A DNA stretch of 64,000 nucleotides from Sphingomonas flavalba (GCF_004796535.1 NZ_SPHY01000005.1:48501-112500); one strand, 5' to 3'. Counted from the first letter of the stretch, positions 52,055 to 63,162 are shown. The notes: a model not told the origin generated them from the sequence alone. Made by a program: numbers and translations.

Positions 52055-53037
52055 CGGCGGTCAAATCTCCGCGCCCAGGCGCCGACGACGCGCCGCGTCT
52101 CGTCCGGCCGGTCGTTGAACAGACCGTGGGCGGCACCGGCGATCTCGCTGAATCCGGCATTCTTCACCCGCGCGGCGAAGCCGGCCACGGTCACCGGCCG
52201 CGCCTCGTCATACTGGCCGGCCATGAACAATGTCGGCGCGGTCAGCCGCGCGAGCAACGGCTCCCCGTCGTAATCCTTCAGCGTGCCGGTGCTGACGAAT
52301 TCGGACCCGCCCCACATCGTCTCGTACAGGCGCCGGTTGAACATTGGCGGCAGCTGGGCAGTATAGGCCCGGATTTCATCGAACGCCGGTTCGCGGCGAT
52401 TATAGGCCTTGTAGAATGCGTCGGTCGCGGTCGTGCAGACCTCCGCCGCCGGCGGTGCGGGTTGTTCGCACGCGGTGAGCGCGTCGCGCGTCTCCAGCGG
52501 CAATTCGCCGCGCAACACGGCGGCGTCGGACAGCCAGCTACGCGTCGAGATCAGCGGCGACGACAGGATCAGGCTGCTGAGCCCGGCCGGCTGGCGCGCG
52601 CCGTATTCCAGCGCGACTGTGCCGCCCCAACTGGCGCCCAGCACATGCAGCCGCTCGATGCCGAAATGGCGCCGGATCGCGTCGACCTCGTCGACGAAGC
52701 GGCCAACCGTCCAGTTTGCCGGGTCGCCCGGCCGGTCCGACCGGCCGCTGTCGAGCTGGTCGTAAAGGATGATAGCGCGCTCCTGTGCCAGCGGCAGCGC
52801 CGGCAGGAAGCCGGTGTGCGATCCGCCGGGGCCGCCGTGGATCATCAGCAGCGGTGCCGCCGGCCCGTCGAGTACCCCGTTGACGCGGACGTAGATGCGG
52901 CCGCCGGTCACCGGGACCATCGCCTCACGGTCCGGCGCCGGGATCGGTCCCATGCTGCGGGCGAAGGCCGCGGGCGCGCACAAGGTAGCGCCAAGCAGGC
53001 CGATCAATGCGCGCCGGTCGATCGTCAAGCCGTCCAT
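52051..53037 (-). CDS. Exported alpha/beta hydrolase, proline iminopeptidase type
   Basis: 328 residues. N-terminal signal (about 8-27), then HGGPGG at 67-72 (oxyanion loop typical of proline iminopeptidases), nucleophile elbow GASWGG near 134-139, an acid near MAGQYDEARP at 278, and the catalytic His in AAHGLFN near 305. Members release N-terminal proline or act on esters and amides. Probably periplasmic. Overlaps cmk. Confidence 0.85.
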   Translation of the reverse strand: MDGLTIDRRALIGLLGATLCAPAAFARSMGPIPAPDREAMVPVTGGRIYVRVNGVLDGPAAPLLMIHGGPGGSHTGFLPALPLAQERAIILYDQLDSGRSDRPGDPANWTVGRFVDEVDAIRRHFGIERLHVLGASWGGTVALEYGARQPAGLSSLILSSPLISTRSWLSDAAVLRGELPLETRDALTACEQPAPPAAEVCTTATDAFYKAYNRREPAFDEIRAYTAQLPPMFNRRLYETMWGGSEFVSTGTLKDYDGEPLLARLTAPTLFMAGQYDEARPVTVAGFAARVKNAGFSEIAGAAHGLFNDRPDETRRVVGAWARRFDRR

Positions 53038-53079
53038 ACCATACCCCTCAGCGCAGATTTCGCTACCCGTCGAACCGGC

Positions 53080-54408
53080 TCAGTGATTCGTCAAGCTGGA
53101 GAGCAGCGCGGCGAAGCCCGGAAAGCTGGTCTCGACCGGCGAAAAGTCGTCGATGGTCACCGCCTCGCGCGCCGCGAGGCCGGCGACCGCCAGGCTCATC
53201 GCTATGCGGTGGTCGAGGTGGGAGGCGGCGGTGCCGCCGCCGGCAAGCGGCTCGCCGCCGGTGCCTTCGACGATCAGTCCATCCTCCAGTTCTTCGACCC
53301 GGGCGCCGATCGTCCGCAACCCTTCGGCCATCACCGCGATCCGGTCCGATTCCTTGACGCGCAATTCGGCCAGCCCGCGCATCACGGTGCGGCCCTGCGC
53401 CAGCGCGGCGGCGACGAACAGGATCGGATATTCGTCGATCATGCTCGGCGCGATCTCCGGCGGCACTTCCACCCCACTCAGCGGCGCGTGGCGGACGGCG
53501 ATGTCGGCGACCGGCTCTCCGCCCACTTCGCGCGGGTTGGTGAAGGCGATATCGGCGCCCATCATCCTGAGCGCCTCGAACAGCCCGGCGCGGGTCGGAT
53601 TGATCCCGACATTCTCGATAACGATCGCGGAGCCGGGGACGATCAGCGCGGCCACTGCCGGGAACGCCGCCGAGGACGGATCGGCGGGCACGACGATGTG
53701 CTGCGGCCGCAACTCCGCTTCGCCGTGGAGGGTAATGTGGCGGGCGCCGTCGACGGCCTCCACCGTCAGCTTCGCGCCGAAACCAGCCAGCATCCGCTCG
53801 CTATGATCGCGGGTCGGCACCGGCTCGACCACACGGGTGACGCCCGGGGTGTTGAGGCCGGCGAGCAGGATCGCCGATTTGACCTGCGCCGACGGCACCG
53901 GCAGTCGGTATGTCGTGGGGACCGCCGGCGCCAGGCCGCGCACCGTCATCGGCAGGCGACCCCCCGGGCTGGTGGTGAAATCGGCGCCCATCGCCGACAG
54001 CGGCTCGATGATCCGTCCCATCGGCCGGCGCGACAGCGATGCGTCACCGGTGAAGGTGACGGTGACCGGATGGCTGGCGACAAGGCCGGCAAGCAGCCGG
54101 GTGGAGGTGCCGGAATTGCCCATTTCCAGAGCCTGTTCCGGCTGGAGCAGCCCGCCGACGCCGACCCCGTCTACCGTCCAGGCGCCGTCGGCGCCGCGCG
54201 CCACATGTGCGCCCATCGCTCGCATCGCCGCGGCGGTGGCCAGCACGTCCTCCCCTTCCAGCAGCCCTTCGATCCGGCTGGTGCCTACCGCCAGCGCCGC
54301 CAGCATCAGCGCCCGGTGGCTGATCGATTTGTCGCCGGGAACCCGCGCAACGCCGCCAAGTGGCCCGGTGGGGCCGAAGACCTGGGGGCACGGGACGGTA
54401 CTCGTCAT
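53080..54408 (-). CDS. aroA: 5-enolpyruvylshikimate-3-phosphate synthase
   Basis: 442 residues; sixth step of the shikimate pathway. Conserved segments: [15 protein letters not shown] near 23, [11 protein letters not shown] near 98, [14 protein letters not shown] near 125, [13 protein letters not shown] near 170, and LRVKESDRI near 345. The GNSGT-STR sequence and length suggest the class II-like (CP4-type) group. The ATG at 54408 is at the conserved N terminus; an upstream ATG is not conserved. It faces the divergent TIGR02300 gene. Confidence 0.95.
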   Translation of the reverse strand: MTSTVPCPQVFGPTGPLGGVARVPGDKSISHRALMLAALAVGTSRIEGLLEGEDVLATAAAMRAMGAHVARGADGAWTVDGVGVGGLLQPEQALEMGNSGTSTRLLAGLVASHPVTVTFTGDASLSRRPMGRIIEPLSAMGADFTTSPGGRLPMTVRGLAPAVPTTYRLPVPSAQVKSAILLAGLNTPGVTRVVEPVPTRDHSERMLAGFGAKLTVEAVDGARHITLHGEAELRPQHIVVPADPSSAAFPAVAALIVPGSAIVIENVGINPTRAGLFEALRMMGADIAFTNPREVGGEPVADIAVRHAPLSGVEVPPEIAPSMIDEYPILFVAAALAQGRTVMRGLAELRVKESDRIAVMAEGLRTIGARVEELEDGLIVEGTGGEPLAGGGTAASHLDHRIAMSLAVAGLAAREAVTIDDFSPVETSFPGFAALLSSLTNH

Positions 54409-54554
54409 CCTGTTCTCCGAAAAATAGGGGGTGCCGACCGGGATCGGCGGTCTTTGACAGCGGCGCGTCGCTATGGCAAGGCGCGCGCCGAATTGCGGCC
54501 CGGCGGATTCCCGACGTGCCGCTCCTTTCATTTTTCGGAGGCACGAGGCGGCAC

Positions 54555-54875
54555 ATGGTGAAGCCGGAATGGGGCACCAAGCGGACTTGCCCGAAATGCG
54601 CGACCCGCTTCTACGATCTTGGCAAGGACGATCCGGTCACCTGCATCGAATGCGGGAATGTCTGGGAGCCCGAGCCGATTCTGAAGTCGAAGCAGCCGCT
54701 GCCGTACGACGCGCCCAAGAAGCCGGCCGAGTCGGACAAAGAGGGCGATCATCTGGATACCGACGAGGATCTGGACATCGATGAGGATGCCGAGGAATCG
54801 CCGGATGACGAGGTCGATCTCGGCGGCGACGACGATCTCGGCGTCAAGACTACCGAGAATGACGACGAAAGCTGA
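54555..54875 (+). CDS. TIGR02300 (FYDLN acid) protein
   Basis: 106 residues. Zinc-ribbon-like CPKC...CIEC pair at about 12-33 ([20 protein letters not shown] then CIECGN), then an Asp/Glu-rich acidic tail (about 60-105). This is the TIGR02300 alphaproteobacterial family with the FYDL signature; function unknown. ATG at 54555 has GAGGCGGCAC before it. Single gene before tRNA-Ala. Confidence 0.9.
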   Translation: MVKPEWGTKRTCPKCATRFYDLGKDDPVTCIECGNVWEPEPILKSKQPLPYDAPKKPAESDKEGDHLDTDEDLDIDEDAEESPDDEVDLGGDDDLGVKTTENDDES

Positions 54876-54944
54876 TTGATTTCCGTGTGGCGCCTGCCTA
54901 AACGCGGCGCCACTCGAACGCCCCGCCTGACGGCGGCGCGCGAT

Positions 54945-55020
54945 GGGGCCGTAGCTCAGCTGGGAGAGCGCTACACTGGCAGTGTAGAGGTCAGGGGTTC
55001 GATCCCCCTCGGCTCCACCA
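54945..55020 (+). tRNA. tRNA-Ala (GGC)
   Basis: 76 bases with encoded CCA. GGGGCCG pairs with CGGCTCC in the acceptor; anticodon loop CTGGCAG gives GGC within a TACA/TGTA stem; GGGTTCGATCC T-arm. Confidence 0.97.
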
Positions 55021-55170
55021 TCTTCCTCTTATCCGAACCGCCTTTCCCGTCGGCATTACGCGATGCTGCGGATAAGTCGGTTCGGCGTGGCGCCGCCATG
55101 GCGCACGGCCGCAACGCATGCGTCATCATTTTCACGCGATACTGGTCGGCGGGTCAGCCTCGATACGCGA

Positions 55171-55322
55171 ACTGCCAGTAGGCAGTATGGCGCCTCCTGT
55201 TTCGCAGTGCTCAAGCCCCTTCCGCTGGCGTCAATCGCCTAGTTGTCGCCGATCTGCCGAGCCGCTGCCGCGCGGGGCTGCTGGCACGGCGCCGCCCGGC
55301 GACTGAGCCGCCGCGCGGCGCC
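55171..55322. other. 312-base non-coding spacer with two hairpins (55021-55332)
   Basis: No gene is supported here. ACTGCC-AGTA-GGCAGT at 55171-55186 is a perfect six-base stem with a tetraloop. GGCGCCGC (55288-55295) pairs with GCGGCGCC (55315-55322), with further pairing inside; it lies just beyond the ppa stop on the minus strand and could help end ppa transcription, though there is no U-run. The rest shows no promoter I trust. Confidence 0.45.
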
Positions 55323-55332
55323 GGTTGGCGCC

Positions 55333-55872
55333 TCAGCCCGCCTTTTGCTTTCCGGCCCGCTCGATCGCCTCGACGACGATCCGGCGCGCCTCCTCGGCGT
55401 CGCCCCAACTGCCGATGCGGACCCACTTCTTTTCTTCCAGGTCCTTGTAGTGCTTGAAGAAGTGCTCGATCTGCTGGAGCACGATCGAGGGCAGGTCGCC
55501 GCGCTCGCCGACATCGGAGTAATAAGGGAAGGTGGTGTCGACCGGCACCGCGATCAGCTTTTCGTCGCCGCCGGCCTCGTCCTCCAGCTTCAGCACGCCG
55601 ATCGGCCGGGCGCGGACGACGCAGCCGGGAACGAAGGGCGAGCGGGCGATGACCAGCGCGTCGAGCGGGTCGCCGTCCGGTGACAGGGTGTGCGGCACGA
55701 AGCCGTAATTCGCCGGGTAGCGCATCGGCGTGTGGAGGATGCGGTCGACGAACAGCGCGCCCGATTTCTTGTCGAACTCATATTTGACCGGCTCGCCGCC
55801 CACCGGCACTTCGATGATGACGTTCAGGCTGTTGGGCGGGTCGTCGCCGACCGGAATCAGATCGATGTTCAT
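55333..55872 (-). CDS. ppa: Inorganic pyrophosphatase
   Basis: 179 residues, soluble family I enzyme (E. coli, 176). Hydrolyses pyrophosphate to two phosphates, pulling biosynthetic reactions forward. Conserved: EVPVGGEPVKYEFDKKSG near 20, the metal-site DGDPLDALVI near 67, and the KKWVRIGSW end region. The ATG at 55872 follows AGGGATATTC; a longer reading to 56019 lies inside the M61 gene. Confidence 0.96.
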   Translation of the reverse strand: MNIDLIPVGDDPPNSLNVIIEVPVGGEPVKYEFDKKSGALFVDRILHTPMRYPANYGFVPHTLSPDGDPLDALVIARSPFVPGCVVRARPIGVLKLEDEAGGDEKLIAVPVDTTFPYYSDVGERGDLPSIVLQQIEHFFKHYKDLEEKKWVRIGSWGDAEEARRIVVEAIERAGKQKAG

Positions 55873-55900
55873 GAATATCCCTGCGGTGGATCGGCGCCTG

Positions 55901-57811
55901 CTAGGGTTTCGGCGCCAGCAGCCTGTCGAGGCCACCCTCTCCCTTGTCGGTCTTTTCGAAGCGCGGGTAGCGCAGGCCGTCGCGATAGTCGATGGCCACG
56001 TCGCGATAGCGGTCGCCATTCTTGACCAGCAGCCGGATCGGCGTGCTGTCCGCCTTGGCGGCGGTCACGGCTTGCCGGATGCCGTCGTCCGAATAGGCGC
56101 GGCCGTTGACCGCGACGATCTCGGTGCCGACGTCGATGCCGGCGCTGAATGCCGGGCTGTCCCACATCACCGTCTTGGCGATCCGGTCCTTGCTGCCGAT
56201 GGTCAGGCCCAGCGAGTAGCTGAGGTCGACCAGCTTGCGCGATCGTTCCCGCTGCGCGAACGCAGGCGTCGGCGCGTCGGTGTAGGTCAGCCGGTAGCCG
56301 GACGCGGTGAAGCCGGCGAGCGGTGCGCCCTTGGCATGCTCGGTCAGCCGCCGGTGCAGGAAATCCGCCCAGTCATAGGGCACGATCCCGTTCAGTGTCG
56401 CAGCGACGTCGTCCAGCGTGTAGGTGACGACGCCCCAGTCGCCGTCGTTGATGCCGAAGAAGGCGCGAGCGAAATCGTCCATCGATTTCTTGCCGCCCGA
56501 CCGCGCGCGCAGGATCGAATCGACTTCCAGCCAGACCAGTAGCCCTTCGTTGTAATAATCCTCCGACCGCTGCCAACTCAGCCAGCCCTTAGGGCGCCGC
56601 TGGGCGATGACCGGATCGTTGGTCGTGTCGACCAGGTCGCGCCAACTGCGCGCCGGCAGGTTGTCGTAGGCGGCGGCGATGATCGCCAGTTGGTCCAGCG
56701 TATCCTGTTTGCCCACCAGGCCCGAACGCGCCTGCAGCACATAGCCCCAGAACTGGGTCTGTCCTTCGTAGACCCACAGCAGGCTGCCCTGCATCGGCGT
56801 CCGGTAATCGGGCGTCCACAGGTCGGCTGGACGGCGGAACTTGCCGTTCCAGCTATGGGTGTATTCGTGCGGCAGCAGATTGCGCTCGGCCGGGTTGTCG
56901 TCCCACTTGATGAAATAGCCGGGGTCGACGCCATTTTCCGAGCTGCGATGGTGCTCCAGGCCGATGCCGCCCAGTTCGTCGGATATGGTCAGCAGGAACT
57001 GGTACTTGTCGTAATGCTGGGTGCCGAATAGCTTCAGCGCCTGGGTGATGAGGCTCTTGTGCGCGGCGACCTGCTCTGGCGTCGCGTCAAGCTCCCTGGC
57101 GGTATCGGCGATCACGTTCAGGGTGACGCGCGGGCTCAGCTCGAACGCGCGGTAGTGGCGGCCGGCGATCGTCGGCGAATCGACCAGCGTCTCATAGTCG
57201 GTCGCCTCGTAACTGTAGGTTGCGCCGTTGGCGGTCGACGGCAGGCCGGAGGCGGCGGTCCACCCGTCGGGATAGGTCGCCGTCGCCTGGATCGGGATGC
57301 GACGGGTGAAATAGCCGGCCGGATAGAGCGACACCTTCTCCCACTGCAGGCTCAGCATCTCCGGCGTCATCTGGATGCGGCCCTGCGGTCCGTCGGTCGC
57401 CGACAGATACTGGAATTGTAGGTCGATCCGGCCGGCGCCGTCCGGCACGTCGATGTGGAAAGCGTAGACGTCGACTGGGTCGCGCCGCCAGGGGACGGGC
57501 TGGCCGCCAGCGGTGATGACCAGTCCGGCGAGCTTCGGGATCGGCCCGGTCGTGCTGTGGTTGCCCGGCAGCCATTTCGGATAGAGCAGCACCATCGGCC
57601 CCGCCTTGGACACCGGGATCGTCTGCTTCACCCGGAAGATGCCGCGCGTCACGTCCGTCGCGTCGACCGCCAGGGTGATCGTGCCGGGATAGGGTTCGTC
57701 CTTCGCCGCCGGGATCGAGTCGATGATCGGTGTCGGCTGCGGCGTACTGTTGATGGCGAGGGCGGGGACGGCGGCAAGCATGGCGACAAACGGAAACAGG
57801 CTGGCATTCAT
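55901..57811 (-). CDS. M61 glycyl-aminopeptidase-family protein with PDZ domain
   Basis: 636 residues. Signal peptide (about 1-19), an N-terminal beta domain (about 30-200), a thermolysin-like catalytic domain with HEYTHSWNGKFRRP near 314 (HExxH) and a downstream Glu in WVYEGQTQFWG near 345, and a PDZ domain (about 515-610). M61 enzymes remove N-terminal Gly/Ala from peptides; periplasmic location inferred. The ATG at 57811 opens on the signal peptide. Confidence 0.9.
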   Translation of the reverse strand: MNASLFPFVAMLAAVPALAINSTPQPTPIIDSIPAAKDEPYPGTITLAVDATDVTRGIFRVKQTIPVSKAGPMVLLYPKWLPGNHSTTGPIPKLAGLVITAGGQPVPWRRDPVDVYAFHIDVPDGAGRIDLQFQYLSATDGPQGRIQMTPEMLSLQWEKVSLYPAGYFTRRIPIQATATYPDGWTAASGLPSTANGATYSYEATDYETLVDSPTIAGRHYRAFELSPRVTLNVIADTARELDATPEQVAAHKSLITQALKLFGTQHYDKYQFLLTISDELGGIGLEHHRSSENGVDPGYFIKWDDNPAERNLLPHEYTHSWNGKFRRPADLWTPDYRTPMQGSLLWVYEGQTQFWGYVLQARSGLVGKQDTLDQLAIIAAAYDNLPARSWRDLVDTTNDPVIAQRRPKGWLSWQRSEDYYNEGLLVWLEVDSILRARSGGKKSMDDFARAFFGINDGDWGVVTYTLDDVAATLNGIVPYDWADFLHRRLTEHAKGAPLAGFTASGYRLTYTDAPTPAFAQRERSRKLVDLSYSLGLTIGSKDRIAKTVMWDSPAFSAGIDVGTEIVAVNGRAYSDDGIRQAVTAAKADSTPIRLLVKNGDRYRDVAIDYRDGLRYPRFEKTDKGEGGLDRLLAPKP

Positions 57812-57883
57812 CGGGCGGCGCCCTTCTGCTGATGGCACGATCGCACAGGCTTAGGCGGCCCGCGCGTCCCCGGTCCAGCCCGA

Positions 57884-58540
57884 TCAACTACCCAACACGT
57901 TGATCGTGAACGCCAGCACGCCGATGTTGAACACGAAAGCGGCCAGGCAATGGAAGATCGCAACCCGCCGCATGTGCCGCCCCGGCATGTCGACGTCGGA
58001 AGTCTGGAACGTCATCCCCAGCGTGAACGAGAAATAGATGAAGTCCCAGTAAACCGGCTCGTCGGTGCCCGGCACGGCCAAGCCGCCCTGATCGCCGCCG
58101 TCGTCGCTGTCGCCCAGGTAATAGAGATGGGCGTAATGCAGCGCATAGACCATGTTGGAAAACAGCCAGGCGAGCGCCAGCGTGCCGATGATGAGCGCGG
58201 TCGCCGCCGTGTCCGGCTGCTTGGCGGAGCGCAACTCGACGCCCACCGCGACCAGGATCGCTGCGATCACCACGCTGGTGACGATGAGCAGCAGCGCGCG
58301 GTTGGCATCGTTATGCCGTGCCGCCTCGCGCATCCGGTCGGCGCTGCGGTTGCCGAGCAACGGTGCAAGCGACAGCAGGAACAGCACCGCCGCGATATCG
58401 AAGCCGGCCATCAGCGCGTGGCCCGGCGGCATATGATCGATCGCCAGGCCGACGGCTGCCGCCAGCACGAGCAGGAAAGCGATGAACCGGGGCGGCGCGA
58501 TCGTCGATCCGATGCCAGAGGACTTTCGCTGCTTTTCCAT
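57884..58540 (-). CDS. DUF1345 membrane protein
   Basis: 218 residues with about five spans. Contains the family segment [20 protein letters not shown] near 165, and HYAHLYY near 135. DUF1345 proteins are integral membrane proteins of unknown function. Divergent from hisS; an Asp/Gly loop ([10 protein letters not shown]) lies between spans 4 and 5. Confidence 0.88.
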   Translation of the reverse strand: MEKQRKSSGIGSTIAPPRFIAFLLVLAAAVGLAIDHMPPGHALMAGFDIAAVLFLLSLAPLLGNRSADRMREAARHNDANRALLLIVTSVVIAAILVAVGVELRSAKQPDTAATALIIGTLALAWLFSNMVYALHYAHLYYLGDSDDGGDQGGLAVPGTDEPVYWDFIYFSFTLGMTFQTSDVDMPGRHMRRVAIFHCLAAFVFNIGVLAFTINVLGS

Positions 58541-58591
58541 GCGCGAGACGCTAGCGATTCGCGGTCATCTCGCCTAGAGAGCGCGTCTTTC

Positions 58592-59842
58592 ATGACCCAG
58601 ATTCAGACCCCGCAGGCCGTTCGCGGCACCCAGGACATGCTCGGCGATGCCGAGCGCCGTTTCGCGCATGTCGTCGACGCGTTCGATCGGGTCCGCCGGC
58701 TCTATGCCTTCCAGCGGGTCGAAGTGCCGGTGTTCGAGGCGACGGCGGTGTTCGCCCGCTCGCTGGGCGAGGCGACCGACGTCGTGTCGAAGGAGATGTA
58801 CAGCTTCGCGGACCGCGGCGGCGATTCGCTGACGCTGCGCCCGGAGTTCACCGCCGGCATCGCCCGCGCCTATCTGACCAACGGCTGGCAGCAATTCGCG
58901 CCGCTGAAGCTGGCGACCCACGGCCCGCTGTTCCGCTACGAGCGCCCGCAGAAAGGCCGCTTCCGCCAGTTCCATCAGCTCGATGCCGAAGTGATCGGCG
59001 CTGCCGAGCCGGCCGCCGATGTCGAGCTTCTGGTCATGGCCGATCAGTTGCTGCGCGAACTGGGCGTCGTCGACGGCGTGACGCTGCAGCTCAATACGCT
59101 GGGCGATGCGGAGACGCGGGCGGCGTGGCGTACCGCGCTCGTCGCCCATTTCGAGGCGCATCGCGACGCGCTGTCGAAGGACAGCGTCGACCGGCTGGCG
59201 CGGAATCCGCTGCGCATCCTCGATTCCAAGGATCCGCGCGATCGGCCGATCGCCGACGCGGCGCCGGTGATCGATGCCTATCTGACGGCGGAGGCTGGCG
59301 CCTTCTTCGACGCGGTGCAGGCGGGGCTGCAGGCGGCGGGCGTCGCCTATGTCCGCAACGGCGCGCTGGTCCGCGGCCTCGATTATTATCGCCACACCGC
59401 GTTCGAATTCGTCACCGACCGGCTCGGCGCGCAGGGTACGGTGCTCGGCGGCGGCCGTTATGACGGGTTGATCGAAGGGCTTGGCGGCCCGCATACCCCA
59501 GCGGTCGGCTGGGCCGCGGGGATCGAGCGTCTGGCGATGCTGATCGACGAGCCGGCGGTGCCGGTGCTCGACGTCGCCGTCGTCCCGCTCGGCGCGGCGG
59601 CGGAGGCGGCGGCGACCGGTATCATCGCCGATCTGCGCCGTGCCGGCATCGCCAGCGACATGGCGTGGCGCGGCAACATGAAGCGGCGGATGGCCCGCGC
59701 GGCCGCCGCCGGCGCCCGCTTCGCCGTGATCCTGGGCGAGGACGAACTGGCGCGCGGCGAGGTCGCGGTCAAGACGCTCGCCACCGGCGTGCAGCGCGCC
59801 GTGCCGATCGCCGGGCTGGTCGAGGCGGTGCGCGGCGCATGA
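58592..59842 (+). CDS. hisS: Histidyl-tRNA synthetase
   Basis: 416 residues, class II synthetase. Motif 2-like [23 protein letters not shown] near 112, the histidine-binding [13 protein letters not shown] near 260 and [14 protein letters not shown] near 285, then a C-terminal anticodon-binding domain. Starts [17 protein letters not shown]. The Shine-Dalgarno is weak. hisZ at 1717 is the separate regulatory paralogue. Overlaps prfA by four bases. Confidence 0.97.
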   Translation: MTQIQTPQAVRGTQDMLGDAERRFAHVVDAFDRVRRLYAFQRVEVPVFEATAVFARSLGEATDVVSKEMYSFADRGGDSLTLRPEFTAGIARAYLTNGWQQFAPLKLATHGPLFRYERPQKGRFRQFHQLDAEVIGAAEPAADVELLVMADQLLRELGVVDGVTLQLNTLGDAETRAAWRTALVAHFEAHRDALSKDSVDRLARNPLRILDSKDPRDRPIADAAPVIDAYLTAEAGAFFDAVQAGLQAAGVAYVRNGALVRGLDYYRHTAFEFVTDRLGAQGTVLGGGRYDGLIEGLGGPHTPAVGWAAGIERLAMLIDEPAVPVLDVAVVPLGAAAEAAATGIIADLRRAGIASDMAWRGNMKRRMARAAAAGARFAVILGEDELARGEVAVKTLATGVQRAVPIAGLVEAVRGA

Positions 59843-60912
59843 CCGGCATTTCCGACGAACGCATCGCCGCCATCGAGGCGCGGCGCAACGAGTTGCAGGC
59901 GCAGATGGCTGCCGGTGACCTGCCGCCCGACCGCTTCGTCGCGCTGTCCAAGGAATATGCCGAGCTTGGCCCGGTCGCCGAGGTGGCGGGCGAGGTTAGG
60001 CGCCTGCGCGCCGAGCTGGACGTGCTGGCCGGCATGGTGAGCGACGACGACCCCGCGATCCGCGAGATGGCGGCCGAGGAAGTCGATGTCATCAAGGCAC
60101 GCCTGCCCCAGGCGGAGCGCGCGCTGGCGTTGAAGCTGCTGCCGCGCGACGCCGCCGACGAGCGCGCCGCGATGCTGGAAATCCGCGCCGGCACCGGCGG
60201 CGACGAGGCGGCGCTGTTCGCCGGCGACCTGTTCCGCATGTACACGCGCTATGCCGAGGAGCGCGGCTGGCGGGTCGAGATGATCTCCGCCAGCCCGGCC
60301 GACATCGGCGGCTATAAGGAAGTGGTCGCCAGCGTTTCGGGCAGCGGGGTGTTCGCGCGGTTGAAGTTCGAAAGCGGCGTCCACCGTGTCCAGCGCGTCC
60401 CGGCGACCGAGAGCGGCGGGCGGATCCATACGTCGGCGGCGACGGTGGCGGTGCTGCCGGAGGCCGAGGAGGTCGACGTACAGATCGACGACAAGGATCT
60501 GCGCATTGACGTCTACCGCTCGTCCGGGCCGGGCGGCCAGTCGGTCAACACCACCGACAGCGCGGTGCGGATCACCCACCTGCCGACCGGTCTCGTCGTC
60601 ATCCAGCAGGACGAGAAGAGCCAGCACAAGAACAAGGCGAAGGCGCTGAAGGTGCTGCGCACCCGGCTTTACGAGGCGGAACGCGAGCGGCTGGCAGCGG
60701 AGCGCTCTGGCACCCGCAAGGCGATGGTCGGCTCCGGCGACCGGTCGGAACGGATCCGCACCTACAATTTCCCGCAGGGGCGGGTGACCGACCACCGAAT
60801 CAACCTGACCCTCCACCGCCTGCCGGAGATATTGGAAGGGCAGCTGGACGAACTGATCGGCGCACTGATCGCCGAGGACGAGGCGGCGCGGCTCGCCAAT
60901 CTGGATGGCTGA
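59839..60912 (+). CDS. prfA: Peptide chain release factor 1
   Basis: 357 residues. The codon-reading PAT tripeptide lies in [13 protein letters not shown] near 190, marking RF1 (UAG/UAA) rather than RF2, and the peptidyl-hydrolysis GGQ motif is in [12 protein letters not shown] near 232. The ATG at 59839 overlaps the hisS stop. Its partner prmC, which methylates the GGQ glutamine, follows with an eight-base overlap. Confidence 0.97.
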   Translation: MTGISDERIAAIEARRNELQAQMAAGDLPPDRFVALSKEYAELGPVAEVAGEVRRLRAELDVLAGMVSDDDPAIREMAAEEVDVIKARLPQAERALALKLLPRDAADERAAMLEIRAGTGGDEAALFAGDLFRMYTRYAEERGWRVEMISASPADIGGYKEVVASVSGSGVFARLKFESGVHRVQRVPATESGGRIHTSAATVAVLPEAEEVDVQIDDKDLRIDVYRSSGPGGQSVNTTDSAVRITHLPTGLVVIQQDEKSQHKNKAKALKVLRTRLYEAERERLAAERSGTRKAMVGSGDRSERIRTYNFPQGRVTDHRINLTLHRLPEILEGQLDELIGALIAEDEAARLANLDG

Positions 60913-61723
60913 CACAGCGTTGCGCGATGCCGCCCGGCGGCTCGCCGCCGTGTCCGACACGCCGCGCCTCGATGCCGAACTGCTGCTCGCCCATGCCCTT
61001 GGCATCAGCCGGGACCGGTTGCTGCTCGCTGGGGCCGATGCGGCGGTGCCGCCGGGCTTCGCCGATCTGGTCGCGCGCCGCCTTGCCCATGAGCCGGTCG
61101 CCTATATCACTGGTACCCGCGCCTTCTGGACGATCGAGCTGGCGGTCGGCCCCGGTGTGCTGGTGCCGCGCCCGGACAGCGAGACACTGCTGACCTCTGC
61201 GTTCGCCCATTTCGGCGAATCCGGCCCAGCCTTGGTGCTCGATCTCGGTACCGGCTCCGGCGCACTTCTGCTCGCCGCGCTCGACCAATGGCCGTCGGCG
61301 CGCGGGCTGGGCGTTGACCGTTCCGACGCCGCGCTCGCCGCCGCCCGTGCCAACGCCGCGCGGCTGGGCCTTGCCCCGCGCGCTGAATTCGTCGCCGGTG
61401 ACTGGGCGGCCGCGCTCGACCGGCGCTTCGACCTGGTATTGTGCAACCCGCCTTATGTGGAAGCCGGCGCAGTGCTGCCGCCCGACGTGCGCCTTTACGA
61501 ACCGGCATCGGCGTTGTTCGCGGGCAGCGACGGGCTGGACGCCTACCGCGTGCTGATGCCGCAGCTGGCGCGGCTGATCGCCGCTAATGGCATCGCCGCG
61601 GTCGAGATCGGTGCGACGCAGGCCGCTGCGGTTGCGGCACTCGCCGCGGCCGCCGGACTGGTTGCCGCCTGCCACCGCGATCTTGCCGGGCGCGACCGTT
61701 GCCTGGTCCTTCGCCCGGCATGA
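60905..61723 (+). CDS. prmC: Release factor glutamine methyltransferase
   Basis: 272 residues. N-terminal helical region (about 1-70), then a SAM-dependent methyltransferase domain: [15 protein letters not shown] near 110 and NPPYVE near 181, the active-site motif of N5-glutamine methyltransferases. It acts on the GGQ of RF1/RF2. Overlaps prfA, so probably coupled. The stem ATTTCC-GCTT-GGAAAT at about 61739-61754, without a U-run, may mark transcription end. Confidence 0.95.
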   Translation: MADTALRDAARRLAAVSDTPRLDAELLLAHALGISRDRLLLAGADAAVPPGFADLVARRLAHEPVAYITGTRAFWTIELAVGPGVLVPRPDSETLLTSAFAHFGESGPALVLDLGTGSGALLLAALDQWPSARGLGVDRSDAALAAARANAARLGLAPRAEFVAGDWAAALDRRFDLVLCNPPYVEAGAVLPPDVRLYEPASALFAGSDGLDAYRVLMPQLARLIAANGIAAVEIGATQAAAVAALAAAAGLVAACHRDLAGRDRCLVLRPA

Positions 61724-61983
61724 CACAGACTTGTCGCATATTTCCGCTTGGAAATGGTGCACCGACTCACTAAGTGCGGTTGAGGGGAACGTAGCGGATT
61801 GCGGCGCAGGCGCGCCGGACCCACGCGATCCCACTCCGTTGAACATGATGCGGCCGGTGTCGGCCGCACTTGCGGATGGCGGCGGTCGCGCGCGTAGCGC
61901 GGCCGGTTCGCGCGAACGAGGCTTATCCGGGAATGATCGGATCGCACTGACACGACTGGGCACAGAACGAGGAAACGGACAAG

Positions 61984-62715
61984 TTGATCAACAATCGACA
62001 GGCCGGCCGCCGTCGCGGTCGTGGTGGACAGCGTACGCCGAACAACCCGGGCCGTCCCGAACAGGGCAATCGCATCGACAGCCGTGCGCGCGGCAACGCC
62101 GCCCAGCTCCTTGAGAAATACAAGATGCTGGCGCGCGACGCGCAGATGCAGGGTGATCGGGTCAATACCGAATATTACCATCAGTTCGCCGACCATTATT
62201 TCCGCGTGCTGAGCGAGAGCCGGGCGCGGTTCGAGGAGCAGAACCAGCAGCGCCGCAGCCGCGACGATGCCGATCTTGGCGAGGATGACGGCGACGAGCG
62301 CGAAACCGATCGCATTGCGCAGGAACCGCGCCGCCAGCCGGCAGAGGAGCGGGCGCCCCGCGATGAACGCCGCGTCGATGCGGCGGAGGAGCGGGATGAA
62401 CCGCACGCCCGTGAAGAACCGCGCGCGCGTGAGGCGCGACGCGAGAAGGATCGTGAAGCGCCTGCTCAGGCGCTGAACGGCCATCAGGCCGAAGAGGAAG
62501 CTGCCGCGCCGCGCCGCGGCCGCCCGCGCCGGGCTCGCACGGCGGAACCGGAACCGGTCGAGGCGTTCGATGCCACCATCCTGCCGCCGTCGGTATTGAA
62601 GGCGGCGGAACCGGTGGAAGCGGCGGCTGACGCCGAGGCGGAAGCGGAGGTGGCGCTTCCTCCGCGCCGTCGTGGTCGCCCGCGCAAGGTCGAAACCGAC
62701 GCCGCCAGCGCCTGA
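61984..62715 (+). CDS. DUF4167 protein, basic/acidic low complexity
   Basis: 243 residues. N-terminal DUF4167 domain (about 1-85), opening MINNRQAGRRRGRGGQRTPN and including QLLEKYKMLARDAQMQGDRV and EYYHQFADHYFRVL, then a long Arg/Glu/Ala low-complexity region with AT-hook-like RRGRPRR and RRRGRPRK elements. The family is alphaproteobacterial and of unknown function, possibly nucleic-acid binding. A TTG start (61984) behind GAGGAAA is needed to include the conserved MINNR opening. The 260-base upstream gap is otherwise empty. Confidence 0.88.
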   Translation: MINNRQAGRRRGRGGQRTPNNPGRPEQGNRIDSRARGNAAQLLEKYKMLARDAQMQGDRVNTEYYHQFADHYFRVLSESRARFEEQNQQRRSRDDADLGEDDGDERETDRIAQEPRRQPAEERAPRDERRVDAAEERDEPHAREEPRAREARREKDREAPAQALNGHQAEEEAAAPRRGRPRRARTAEPEPVEAFDATILPPSVLKAAEPVEAAADAEAEAEVALPPRRRGRPRKVETDAASA

Positions 62716-62790
62716 TCGCAACTGCAAGATGAAAGAAGCGGGGCCGTCTGCCGCAGAGAGCGGCGGGCGGCACCGTCTGGTATCGCGGCG

Positions 62791-63162
62791 CTATGCCGGC
62801 GGCAGCGGGCGCGGGCGGTGCTGCGCGTCAAGCGCAACGAAGGTGAACACCCCTTCCGTCACCTTCACCTGTTCGCCGCCATTGCGGTCGGCGATCACCT
62901 CGATGCGAATGGCAACGGAAGTGCGCCCCCGCCGTTCGACCCAGGCGTAGACGGAAATCACATCGCGCAGCAGGATCGGCGCGATGAACTTCATCGCTTC
63001 GACCGCAACCGTCGCGGTTGCACCCTGCGCCACCCTGCCGGCGACGATGCCGGCAGCCATGTCCATCTGCGACAGCACCCAGCCGCCAAAGATATGGCCG
63101 TTGGCGTTGATGTCGCCGGGCCGGGGCACGACCCGCAACACGGGTTCGCGGTGCTCGCTCAT
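62791..63162 (-). CDS. YciA-type acyl-CoA thioesterase
   Basis: 123 residues, a single hotdog domain. Contains PGDINANGHIFGGWVLSQMDMAAG near 16 with the family's Asn/Gly/Asp-type active site, and VSVYAWVERRGRTS near 72. YciA-like enzymes hydrolyse a range of short and medium acyl-CoAs. It overlaps the next upstream gene by four bases. Confidence 0.9.
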   Translation of the reverse strand: MSEHREPVLRVVPRPGDINANGHIFGGWVLSQMDMAAGIVAGRVAQGATATVAVEAMKFIAPILLRDVISVYAWVERRGRTSVAIRIEVIADRNGGEQVKVTEGVFTFVALDAQHRPRPLPPA